DNA from: Scolanthus callimorphus
Lineage: Eukaryota > Cnidaria > Anthozoa > Actiniaria > Edwardsiidae
NCBI GenBank assembly: GCA_033964015.1
Contig: CM066914.1
Coordinates: 10,469,831 to 10,533,830 of the forward strand
Length of the DNA: 64,000 nucleotides
Direction: 5' to 3'
Both the position numbers and the translations under genes were made by a program. A model generated the notes under the pieces. That model searched no databases. It had not been told where the DNA came from and worked only from the letters and a program-made list of their open reading frames with translations. Of this stretch, positions 16,669-27,312 are shown one piece after another (the stretch's first letter is position 1; every line of letters begins with the position of its first letter).

Positions 16669-19559
16669 CCCAGCAGACCGGGTACAAGCAGCTTCCGCCA
16701 GTTTTACGATCTAACAAGGAATCAAGTTTGAAATCACATTATGCCAATCAACCATTCTGAGTTACTAGTAAATATATATTCTGCAGAGATGTCAATGCTC
16801 CCACTTTTAGCGGGAGACTTACGCTTTTCATCACACAAGAAAAAAAAGACTCTGAGTCAAAGAAACAAAAAAACGAGATTCCAAAACTCTGGTGTTTCAA
16901 GCAAATTGACCCCCTACCTCTTTGAAATTTCCAATCCCTTCCATTTGGGAGGTATGATATTTTCTGGAAACACACCATATAACAATAACTGAGAATCTGT
17001 AAACAAATGGGCCCCACCAAGCAAAAAGGGGCAGACATTGGGCCATGTTTTGCCAAATTTCTGTTTTGAAGAGTTTTAGGAAGTTTAACTTAATGTATCT
17101 AAACAATAAGCATATTGCTCATCCAAATGGGAGATTTTGCAATCTAATCTTCAATTTTATAATGCATTTATATGGGGATTCTGAACTTCTTTTGCATTTT
17201 TCTCAAAAGTATGAAATTCTGTATTTGCTAGGAGTTTGCTTGGTGGGGCTCAAATATCTGAGATGTTTGACAAGTTCAAGGTAACAAGATTGTAATAAGG
17301 ACTACGGCCTGATATATCATCTTCAGTGTTAATTTAGAAGTTGACTTTGTGCACATATAATAGTAAAAAAAGCCTGTTGAATTTGAACTTTAATGCCCTG
17401 ATCTTTGGATGCAAGAGGTAACTGAATTCTGTAACTATATTAATAAAATAATCAAGCTTCAAACAAATATTTTCCCACAGTCATTTATTAAATGTTTTGC
17501 ATTCATTTTAACTTACCAGGGAAAAGACAAAGCGACTGGTCTAAGAGTCTATGGCCAGCCATAATTTCCTCTGTTTTGAAGTCAAACAATAATCTTTTGA
17601 CAATCCCAACCCAAAGAACTCAAATAATATAGTATCCCACTGGGGGATTTTGCCACGAATATTATCATACTGTTCAAAGTTTAAAAAACTTCAAACCTCT
17701 CCATAGCTGGTAAATGTGATACTTTTAGCGATAAGGTGTATAATGTCTGTAACAAAATTAAACGAAATAGGTCAGGAAGCTTTTTACAAACCCATTTTCA
17801 CCCCACTCCCCAGGAGTACAAATTTAACCAATAACCAAAATGTTTTGAAGGAGCTAGAAAATCTAATTTATGTTCTTAGAACAAAACTGGGAGACTTTGG
17901 CTTCCTGTCTTTTTTAAAGAGTTCTTGTAGTTGTACTGTAGTGTGATAAAATGTGCTTAACAAAATATGCATGATGCTGAGTGGCTCGAGATTTTCGAGG
18001 ACCTGTGGATTGGGCAGGTTTCGCTCTCGGTACAAAAGATCCAGCAATCGTGGACATGCAAGCGAATGGGTCGGCCTTTGGTGGGCGAAATTTTGCAAAT
18101 AAAATAAATTTTCAGGGTTTTTAGCATACACAGAGCTAAGCGCAGACATGGGAACCATTCGGTGACGCAAGCAGGTTAAACTTTTAAGCGAGGTGGGTTT
18201 CTTTTTTCGACCGCATGACAAAGGCGATGCGCTAGTCGTAGGTGGCCCCTTTTAGCCGCTTTTGGCCGGCGACCCGTGAAAATATGGTTCTGTAAGTGAA
18301 AGTCTCGCTCCAAGGATATTTGAAAACGAAATTGCTCCGTTTTGTCCGCTCTGAAATAAAAATCAAAACGAAACTCGATCCTCCCCAAGCGAACCCCAGC
18401 CCCCAGGCCCGAGGTGTGGGAGCGAAAACCAAAACGTGGAGCGGAAAGTAACCAAACAATGACCGAAACGAAATTCCAATAACATCAGATCGATCGCGCG
18501 CTGCTAGCGAACGCTGTTTTCAACTACCCCGAGAAAACTTCTTGAAACGGGTCTTATCTCAAGTTTTGGACGTAAGGACAAAACTCTTCCGGATTTTTTT
18601 CGTCGCTCATTCAGTTCGGCTTAGAGAATGATAATTTTGCCGAGGCAGCCAATTATAAGAAGTTGGTCTTGTACGACGTACCGGAACTCGTTGTACGGCG
18701 AACTCCATCGAGTGAGTGTGGACTCAGCAATTCACATCTACAAAATCGCGGCGTATTTCGCTACATACCTTGTTGTAACCGCCTTGACAAAGGGTAGGAA
18801 GAGTCTCCGAAGAGACTTCGTGTCCGAACAAGGGCTTCAAAACACGAAAAATCCTTGGTATCGGAGCCCAGTTGAGCTACAGAATTGAATTTTGTTGCCT
18901 GTGTTTATATAACTCTGAATGGAGGGCTCTGATTGGTTAATTTGTCACTGAACCTGACGCGATGCAAGATTGTCTCGGATTGGTGAAACGGCCCAAGATA
19001 CAACGGGCTCTCTGATTGGATAAGAAAAATAAAATAATAATTTGAGTCGGAAAGTTTGCTTGTAGAAATAAAGCGGAAAATTTTGCAGCTTTCAGAAAAC
19101 GTATCCAAAATATCCTCTTGGTTTGCTATTTCAATATTATTCAAATCTCCATCCATAAAACTAAAGTGAGCTGAGTGAAGAAAATATTTATTTGTTTGTA
19201 CCTGATCAGGGAGGACTTGAATTGCATTTATAAATAAAAAGTTGGGTAAGTATTTTTCTTATGAGACAGACTTGCATGGGATCTCCACTTCTTTTCATCT
19301 CACTTCTTCTCTTTTAGTTATTGAATTGGGATACCTGTGTTAATTATACATCCTATAATGTGATTGGCCAAACGGGTTTCTATTTCTAAAACCGATTCTG
19401 ATTGGTGTAAACCTTGTCGAACGCAAAGGCGATGATGTCACAACTTTTGATCAGGAGCCATGTTGAAACAGACAACACCAAGAACCATGTGAACCATGAG
19501 GAGAGCGCCGTTCAAATTCTTTACCTCACAAGATTTTAGTTTAGCAAGCTCTTAACAAC
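16669..19559. promoter_or_regulatory. Divergent intergenic/promoter region between SPOP and tetraspanin
   Basis: Start codons of the two divergent genes are 2.9 kb apart. No coding exon was recognised. 18180-18680 is richer in CpG words than its surroundings and is the best candidate for the shared promoter or SPOP non-coding first exon. 16741-17300 and 17400-17950 are AT-rich without clear structure. The location of transcription starts is inferred, not seen. Confidence 0.35.
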
Positions 19560-22500
19560 ATGGTTCGTCCGTGGGCAGGGTCAGGATGTGCATTTAACTG
19601 CTACAGACAAGCTTTAATCGCTCTTAACGCGATGTACATAGTAAGTAACACAGACTGCGATCTGGTTGTGTCATGTTCTATTTCTGCAACTGCAAGTCGC
19701 TGATGCATCATTTTGAAGAATCTAGATTAAAATGCGTTTATTTTTTGTAAAAATAGTTTAGTTTCTTTTTGTTCAGTGTTACTTTTGAATAGATTGATCT
19801 TTACTGGAAAACAATCAATATCATGGGAGTTTTGCAAAGTCAACGATTGTGTTATGCACAGATTTGAGTTTCCGGCATGTTTCTCCCTTTAGGTAGGCCA
19901 CAGTTTGATTATTTTAGCTAATTTCAATCGAACAAATAGATTTGAGATCTATTCTATTAACTGTTTTATGAATTAGATATATAGATATACGGATTTCATA
20001 AAAGAATAGGTCAAGGCAAATATCTTTGTATGGCTTTCCATCAACCAATGACAGGTTGCTGTCTTTTGCTTGACACAGGTGGAATATGGCCTGTCCTTAG
20101 GGGTGGACCATTAGAAGTTGGGGAGGGGGGGTGGCAATTCCCAAAAAAAAAATCTCGCAAGGCCAGTCCTTCAAAAAAAATAATCTTGCAGAGATTCAAG
20201 CTAGAAAAAAAAATCCTACAAAGTCATGGCTTGGGCTCTCATTAAAATGATGTCTGAGGCTGTATATTTACTTGAGAATGAAAGCAGTTATTTTTCTACT
20301 TCACTTCACTCAATGCTTAATAAAAATTTCGGTGCGCTTCGCATGCACAAACAATAACATCTGATATAGTCTGTGACAACTCGCGCAATGAAGACCTGCC
20401 CTTGGGCCATTTACAAGTACAACTGTACCTTACCGTATCAAACTCCCCCGAAAATGCCTTGCAGTGATAGGCCCGACAGGCACACTATGTTCGAAAGAAT
20501 ACCACTTACGTAAGCGTGAGTTCGACGTTACAAGCATAGAAATTCATCATTTGGACCGCTTTATGCAAATGAATGAATGAGTAATAATAATTTCGTCATT
20601 TGCGGCGAGCAGTTGTGCACGTAAATAGTAAAACTTGTTAACTGTACACAGAAAAGCAGAATGTTCGTCTACCCTTTCTCTGAGGCTTGATAAAATGCGT
20701 TTATCAAAATTCTGATGTGTTATCGCGCAAAGATGTGTTATCGTTCAACAAAAGAAAAATTCGATACCCTCTATCTGTAAAATGTCAAAAGGAAATGGCA
20801 AAAGGATTTTCTTATTCCATTTCTGTGGGAACGGAATGCCACAGGAACAGGTTTTGCTTGATGCGCAGGTCTAACCTCCTCATGGTTTTATCCTTTACCA
20901 CTGGGCAAATTTCGGCATGTATGTATAACGTGTATTACGTTATACCAATTTCTAATGGTCCACCCCTTAGGCGATCTGATTGTGACGTTTTCTTTTGATA
21001 ATGAACTAAGCTCTATTTGTGAATCTGCATACAACCTTACTGATGAATATGTAACTAAAATGGAAAATGTGAGAATCGATGAGTAAAAAGTACAATGAAT
21101 TCCAGAAAAGATCCAAACCTATTTTCAATGAAATACCATAACCAATGCTCTTGTGGTGTTAATTCAGTTAGTTCAGGTTTGGAATGTTTCAGCTCGCTTG
21201 ATAGGATATCTCTTCTTCAGAGACTAGTGCAATAAAGGGCAGTTGCTTATAATTTTGTGCTATATGTTTTTACCAATTCAATCATGCCCCACTGTTTTTG
21301 ATAGAGTAAAGACAACCCTGGGCTTATCCCCATTAAATGCATAAAACAGTTATTTCAAAGTAATATTAGCACTCGTCCAATTCATATGAAGCAGCAAAAC
21401 TCAAAGAAGTCAACCAGTCAGTTTGTGAAGTAGCTGCATATAACTCTCATACATGGTATGAGACGAAGTAAGGACTTGTAATGTAGCAAACTAAACTATA
21501 CTGCACACAGAGACTCTCAGAAAATATCTGAGTAACAATTCACATTCTGTTTGGCTGTTGAAACAAAGCTTGATTAACTTTACAGCCATCCAAAATTTTC
21601 TAACCAGCTAATAGATTTTTTTCAAGGTCATGTTTGTTGTCTCTTCTCACCAGGTTGTTGGTTTGGTTCTTATCATTGTGCCTCTATATTCCAAAGTCAG
21701 TGCTGTGTTTACAAGCTGGCCCATAGTTGGAGGGACCATATCTTGTGGGGTATTTATCATACTGGTTGCACTGGCTGGACTCTATGGTTCCTGTCGACAC
21801 CACCAAATTATTCTTTTCTTTGTATCCTTTAGCAAATTGAATGGAACTATTTCTGAATGTCAAGAGAAAACCAGCTAGTATGCTCTTGTTGCTCAAGAAT
21901 GCATGTAAAATACCTAATGTTGGTATCCACTTTTTGCCATACCAGAGGGATAAACAATGATAATTTATAACAAAAATAACTTATATCCTATAAATTGCAA
22001 AGCCACTGGTCCAAATCGTAAAGGCCCATTACACCTTTCCATGATGTATTGCTAGCTGTGGTGTTTATGTTTTGGTTTTGATAACGAAAAAAAAAAATAT
22101 ACAAACAAAAATAACTGTTCAAAAGCTTAAATCAACCTATCAATTGGCCTCTCAATCTCTTTTTTTAGTTGAGATGTCAAGGATATAAACTAAAATTGGC
22201 AGAAAATAATTCATTCTATTGTAGAATGCAACAATTTGACACATCTGTCAAATAATGCAAAATGTTGCTCTCTATTTTTGAGCTTGTATTCTTGGTGTTA
22301 GTTTTTTTCCTTGACACCTTGCACAGTATATGGCAGTTCTAGTCCTGATCTTTATAATACTGTTCTCAGTATCAATCGCAGCATTGTCAATTAGCTCAGC
22401 ACAAGAGAAAATTCTATTGGAGAATGGATGGACAAGTCTAAGCAGTAAAAGCAAGACTGAAGTTCAAAGATGGGGAGACTGCTGTGGATTTGAAGATATG

Positions 22501-23726
22501 AATAAAACTAACTATGTTCACCCCTCTTGCCAAGATGTAAGCTTAAAAATGACTTCATAATAGACCTCCTCGGCTTGGGCGTAATGTTTTCCCATTTCAG
22601 ATCACATGGCATTCCCATGAGTATTCTCTCTTTCTTTTTCTGCTACGCACCAAAGGATAGAACAAACAAAGAGAGAATACTCATGGGAATGCCACATGAT
22701 CTGAAATGGGCAAAACATTACGCCCAAGCCGAGGAGGTCTATTGATGCACAAACATCACAAGGGGATTGTCACACAAATGTCCAAACATTTGAGTGCTTA
22801 ATGGGTGGCTTCTTTCATTAAATTGACAAGGCAAATGGCGAGGAGGTGCATTGTATTTAAGAGGGTTTTTATTTCTTGAAGTGTGGGTAAACATGAGCAT
22901 ACAAAGTGTGTATCCCTTTCTCGGCTTGGTAAAAGTCAAATTTTAGTAACTACTTCAGGTAGATGTTTTCTACCAGCATACATGTTAACAAGAAGAAAAT
23001 ATTGCCATGATTGAATTTCCAACCATTTTCCTCTTTACAGTTGCCTTGTTGTATATCTCTAAAGACTTACAGCTGTCCTAAAGTGTGTAATACCTGTTTC
23101 ATTGCCTTAAAAAACAATGGGCTCAAGGAACTCAAAAATGCTGTTGGTGGTGTTGGATTATTTTTCAGCTTTACATTGGTAAGTCACATTGCAGGAACAT
23201 TTCCCTCCAGAAATGGAAAATTACAGAACACTGCCCATTCATGTTTTCACCCTTGGGTACTTTTTAAATCCAGCCAAATTCCAATTAATTGATTTTATAA
23301 CCTTAAAACCATTTATGGGAATTCCTCAATATCCATCTTTATTTGGGCATCAACTCAAAGGAAATCCATGGGATTGTTGGGAAGTGTTCTGTTTTTCCAT
23401 AATTAAAATGTTTTTACTGTGTTTTGGACCTTTCATATTTTTAACTAATCAAAGAAAAGGAAAGTAGTCTTACCTAAAAAATCATATTTTATGCAGACTA
23501 ACCATTCCCTCTCCCCACAGAGCTCCATAGTTTGTTAGTTCTCTAAAGTTTTTATTTTGTAATTCAATGCAAAAAGTAAAACAAAGAAACACTCAGTCTA
23601 CATGTTTTTGAATGTATTCTATTACTGATTTGGATTTAATACTACATTTAGTTTTTAGGTGTGTATACAGCATTTAAATACAGACATCTAAAGGACCCCA
23701 GAGCAAACCCAAGTGCCTTCTTGTGA
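19560..23726 (+). CDS. TSPAN31: Tetraspanin-13/31 family protein
   Basis: Four-pass membrane protein that organises tetraspanin microdomains. Exons 19560-19640, 21654-21821, 22327-22536, 23041-23178 and 23652-23726 sum to 672 nt, 223 residues; human TSPAN13 and TSPAN31 have 204 and 210. All introns are phase 0 with GT-AG. TM1 spans the exon 1-2 junction (ALIALNAMYI|VVGLVLIIV), TM2 is WPIVGGTISCGVFIILVALAG followed by RHHQIILFF, and TM3 is MAVLVLIFIILFSVSIA. The large loop carries the tetraspanin CCG motif (GDCCGF) and further cysteines (PCC, SCPKVCNTC). TM4 is GGVGLFFSFTLFLGVYTAF. The C-terminus KDPRANPSAFL is the signature of the TSPAN13/31 subfamily. The start is fixed by MVRPWAGSGCAFNCYRQAL aligning with the family N-terminus (ATG at 19560). 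Which of the vertebrate pair it matches cannot be decided; it probably predates their split. Confidence 0.95.
20100..20966 (+). mobile_element. Non-autonomous PIF/Harbinger-like DNA transposon, copy 1
   Basis: 867 bp with inverted ends GGGGTGGACCATTAGAA (20100) and TTCTAATGGTCCACCCC (ending 20966), bordered by a TTA target duplication at 20097-20099 and 20967-20969. The 3-bp TWA duplication and G-rich ends suit PIF/Harbinger. There is no transposase. A second copy lies inverted at 37772-38772. It is inserted in tetraspanin intron 1. Confidence 0.8.
22561..22741. repeat. Near-perfect hairpin MITE in tetraspanin intron 3
   Basis: About 80-bp arms: TAGACCTCCTCGGCTTGGGC at 22561 and its complement ending at 22741, nearly identical along the whole length, with a loop around 22643-22660. 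It starts only 25 bp after the donor at 22537. The high arm identity suggests it is young. Confidence 0.9.
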
Positions 23727-24819
23727 AGATCTCAAAGAATGTGATGCCACAGAAACTGCCTTTGGCCATCCATTCACAAGGACGCTTGCCCGAAGTAGGC
23801 CATTCATCATACGTTACTTACGGGTAGCCATCTTATTAAAATATGATCAGAACATATGATGCTGTGGTTTTCATCATTCTGCAAACTCCTTGATCGATTT
23901 CCAGCCAGTAAACTGCATCTACTTCTGACTGTCGCAAATCAGACTTTGGGTGTAAACATCTCTCGGATGGTGGTCAGACAGTTATCCAAGCTTTGACTTT
24001 GAACCTCAACCAACACGCATGCAGGATGTTTGGAAGTTGATTTTGAGAGCTAAATGAATTATGAAAAATGCAGTAAAGGAGACTCGACTGTACATTTGTG
24101 TAAGTAGTGTGGGTATCAAATAGGAGGGAACAAACTTGTATAGCATTTCAGGCTTTGTATAGATTTTTAAGTTAAAGCTACTAAACAAAAGTTATGTATA
24201 TGGACATAACTGGAACATTTCAATGGGGTACAAATAGGAGAATTCTGCAAGAGGGTCCTTGAAATCCAATGCCACTAGTAAGAGTACACAACTTCCTGGG
24301 GTGCTTTCCATTCACCAAACATTTCCAGTTTGAGTTTCAGGAAGTTGAACTTTCCATTTACCACACATTTTCGGTAAAAAAAATAGAAGGCGTCATTCTC
24401 AGAAAACACCCAGGAATGTTGCCAAATGGAAAGTTTATTCCCAATCCAGTTTCTTGGGCAAGATAAAAAGATTGTCCCAAATTTCCAAAAACCTTTCCCA
24501 TGAATATAATGACACTTTCCTACCAGTTTTAACGAAAACTTGTGGTAAATGGAAATATGGGATATTTATGTTTTACTATTCCCTCAATTCTTGTGCTATC
24601 CAAGTTTGAAAGAAAATATAGTAATTCAACGTGGAATGTGTTTACAAACATTTGCATGGGATTTTCCTTTTTGTTGACAAACTTTTGTAAAATCAAGATA
24701 CAAACTGCACAAGCGCTCAGTTTATCATGTTCGAACTTGTCAGTTTTACTAATTTTAGGGTGCGTATTCCAATAGCATAGATGGAAACCAAAAATTTAGG
24801 GATCGGAAAATTTTGATCT

Positions 24820-24870
24820 TCCCTGCTAGCAGAGGCCTCTGCAGAGAAAAGAGGCCTCTGCTAGCAGGGA
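24820..24870. repeat. Perfect 21-bp hairpin (GCTAGCAGAGGCC)
   Basis: TCCCTGCTAGCAGAGGCCTC (24820) and its complement (ending 24870) flank a 9-bp loop. It may be a remnant of a palindromic element. Confidence 0.75.
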
Positions 24871-25808
24871 AATTTTGATCCAAAGATTGCCTTTCTCCAA
24901 GTCGCATTGTTGCAGTAAATTCTGGCAATTCACAGTTCAGCGAAAATTACTTTTGCATCAACTAAAAGCTGGGAATTTCAGGCTGTTTTACTTGATGAGT
25001 GGGAACATTGCATATCTCCAGCAGTTTTTAATTCATTTCTCTCAATAGACATTATACGCGGTTATGTTATGTTGGAACGTAATATTTTCTTATTAAGTAG
25101 GGGTTGTCGATTTTGTCTTTAAGTCCTTGTACAAAACAAAGCCTCGCTCAGAATAGTTGTCTAAAACCAGAGAAAATCATAATTACCGGCGTTCTACCGC
25201 CAACGGAGACTCGCCTTTTCGTAGGTTGTGTTTTTACTCAATGAGGCGAATGAAAACATGTCCGTTTTTTATCCCGCATCAGAGTGAACAGAATGCATTC
25301 ATGCTATCTTCCTCAAAACATTTTGAAATTTTTGTTATCCAAAAACGTCATACGACAACCGATGCAAATCTAGACTTTTTCAGCCATCTTTTCTCACTAC
25401 ATTGAAAAATTCAGGCTAATACAAATGTTATAACAAAAATCACTGGAACACTATCTAAATAGCAATGTTGCAGGACTTAGGCACACGCATGGGAAGTGAT
25501 CGGAATTTACACGGATAGCCATGGGAAATCCGAACACTTCCCACTCTTCTACCATGGGAAATTCAGCTTTTCCCATGGATGTGTTAATGCAGAAATTCCC
25601 AGTGATGTTTGCACGGAAAAGTGGAATTGACCTTGGAAAGTGGTATACCCAGTTTGGAACTTTGAGTAATTTTTATATCTGAAACCCTGAAAAAATGGAA
25701 AAGTAAAATAAATGGAGCAGCATTATTCAAATTGGCACTTTCCGGCGGATGGTCGATGCATTTAATAACTTCGTATCAAAAACTCTAAGGCGACGTTTAA
25801 ACAGAAAC

Positions 25809-26054
25809 ATAGAGCGGATTTCACATGACTGTCGTGTTTGCAATTGGTTTGCTTTCTCATTGGCTGCTTATTTCTATCAACCAATCAAATTGCGAACTAA
25901 TTACAAGCAAGGAATTACTAGCCAATTGGTTCGGCTCCTGATTGGCTGGGCTGGAAACCATTCAGCAGTAAGTTGTAATTACTCTTGTTTCTGATTGGCT
26001 AGTGATTGAACAATTGCGTTTACTTTCACGATGGTCATGTGAAATCCGCTCTAT
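25809..26054. repeat. MITE family with TAGAGCGGATTTCA ends, copy 1
   Basis: ATAGAGCGGATTTCACATGA near 25809 and TCATGTGAAATCCGCTCTAT near 26054 form the inverted ends. A second copy with the same ends is at 44149-44281. The interior carries several GATTGGCT (CCAAT-box-like) words. Confidence 0.85.
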
Positions 26055-26073
26055 AACTTAGTCATATAAATTA

Positions 26074-26394
26074 GGCTAGTTTTAGACGTCGAACTTAATT
26101 CTTGCCGCACTAAATGTCAATTTCCCATTGTTTAGTTAGTTAGAGCTATTGTCTCGAGCTCATTTGCATTAGGAACGGCACTATCTGCCGTGCCAACGCT
26201 GCGCTACTGCCGTGCAAAATTACAACTTTGAATCCTTCCAGCGCTCATAAAATCAGGGCTGAGATCTTCTCCATTGGCCAGACAGATTATATTAACCTCA
26301 TAAAATCACTTATATCGAAATAACTTGTTTTCACTGGCTAATAAACCCAGTCAATTTAGTGCGACAGAATTAAGTTCGACGTCTAAAACTAGCC
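26074..26394 (+). mobile_element. Harbinger-type MITE, first of an inverted pair
   Basis: 321 bp between GGCTAGTTTTAGACGTCGAA (26074) and its complement (ending 26394), flanked by TTA on both sides (26071-26073, 26395-26397). Its sequence matches 26409-26733 in the opposite orientation. Confidence 0.85.
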
Positions 26395-26408
26395 TTAGAA
26401 ACATATAA

Positions 26409-26733
26409 GGCTAGTTTTAGACGTCGAACTTAATTCTGTCACACTAAATTGACTGGGTTTATTAGCCAGTGAAAACAAGTTATTTCGATATGAGTGATTT
26501 TATGAGATCAATATAATCCGTCTGGCCAATGGAGACGATCTCAGCCCTGTTTTTTTTTATGAGCGCTGGAAGGATTCAAAATTATAATTTAGCACGGCAG
26601 TAGCGCGGCGTTGGCACGGCAGATAGTGCCGTTCCTAATGCAAATGAGCTCAAGACAATAGCTCTAACTAACTAAACAATGGGAAATTGACATTTAGTGC
26701 GACAACAATTAAGTTCGACGTCTAAAACTAGCC
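26409..26733 (-). mobile_element. Harbinger-type MITE, second of an inverted pair
   Basis: 325 bp with the same ends, flanked by TAA at 26406-26408 and 26734-26736. Only 14 bp separates it from the first copy, so each has its own target duplication and they are independent insertions rather than one palindromic element. A related end (GGCCTGTTTCAAACGTCGA) is seen at 13545. Confidence 0.85.
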
Positions 26734-27312
26734 TAACTTAGTTATGTTTCTGTTGTCAATTAGTGAGACAAATGAAAGCTCTTTAAAACTGTTTAAAAGA
26801 TGTAATATAAATAATATAGCTCTATTTTCACAGGTAATGTGTTGAAATCGTGCAATTCACAGGGTTATAAATATATAAGGAACTATTGCAAGTTTTCAAT
26901 AAAGCTATATGACGTGCTATTGAAATGACTGCCAATATGTGCTGTGCCTATATTACAACTCGCTTATATGTTTCTGATATTACCTAACAACTTGTCTTCG
27001 TCATTTGCAGTACTTTCGCAGGGTTTCGTGTATATTTTGGATACATGCTGGCTGAGAGCCTTACAAGTGTCAATATTTAAACCTAATAACTCATTCTCGT
27101 ACACAGCTCCAGGCTCGTCTCCTCGCGAGAGAGGCTCTGGTGACAGCCATTGACGCATGCGCGAGATTTGATACAGAGCCGTTGAGAGAATAATTATCTG
27201 CGCATGCCCAAAAGTTCAAAATCAGCCAATATCAGCGACAACCCTCGAATGGATGTCCCAAGAGCGAAGTATTTGTATGGCTGAGTGTATACATACTGGC
27301 TCAGTACATTCG

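Larger units (their letters stand above)
23727..27312. other. Intergenic region between tetraspanin and DUF229 gene, MITE-rich
   Basis: Convergent 3' ends. No gene recognised. It contains a 21-bp hairpin at 24820-24870, a CCATGGGAAA-rich stretch at 25490-25640, a MITE at 25809-26054, and a pair of inverted MITEs at 26074-26733. 26740-27312 is presumably the 3' UTR side of the DUF229 gene; nothing else is seen. Confidence 0.5.
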
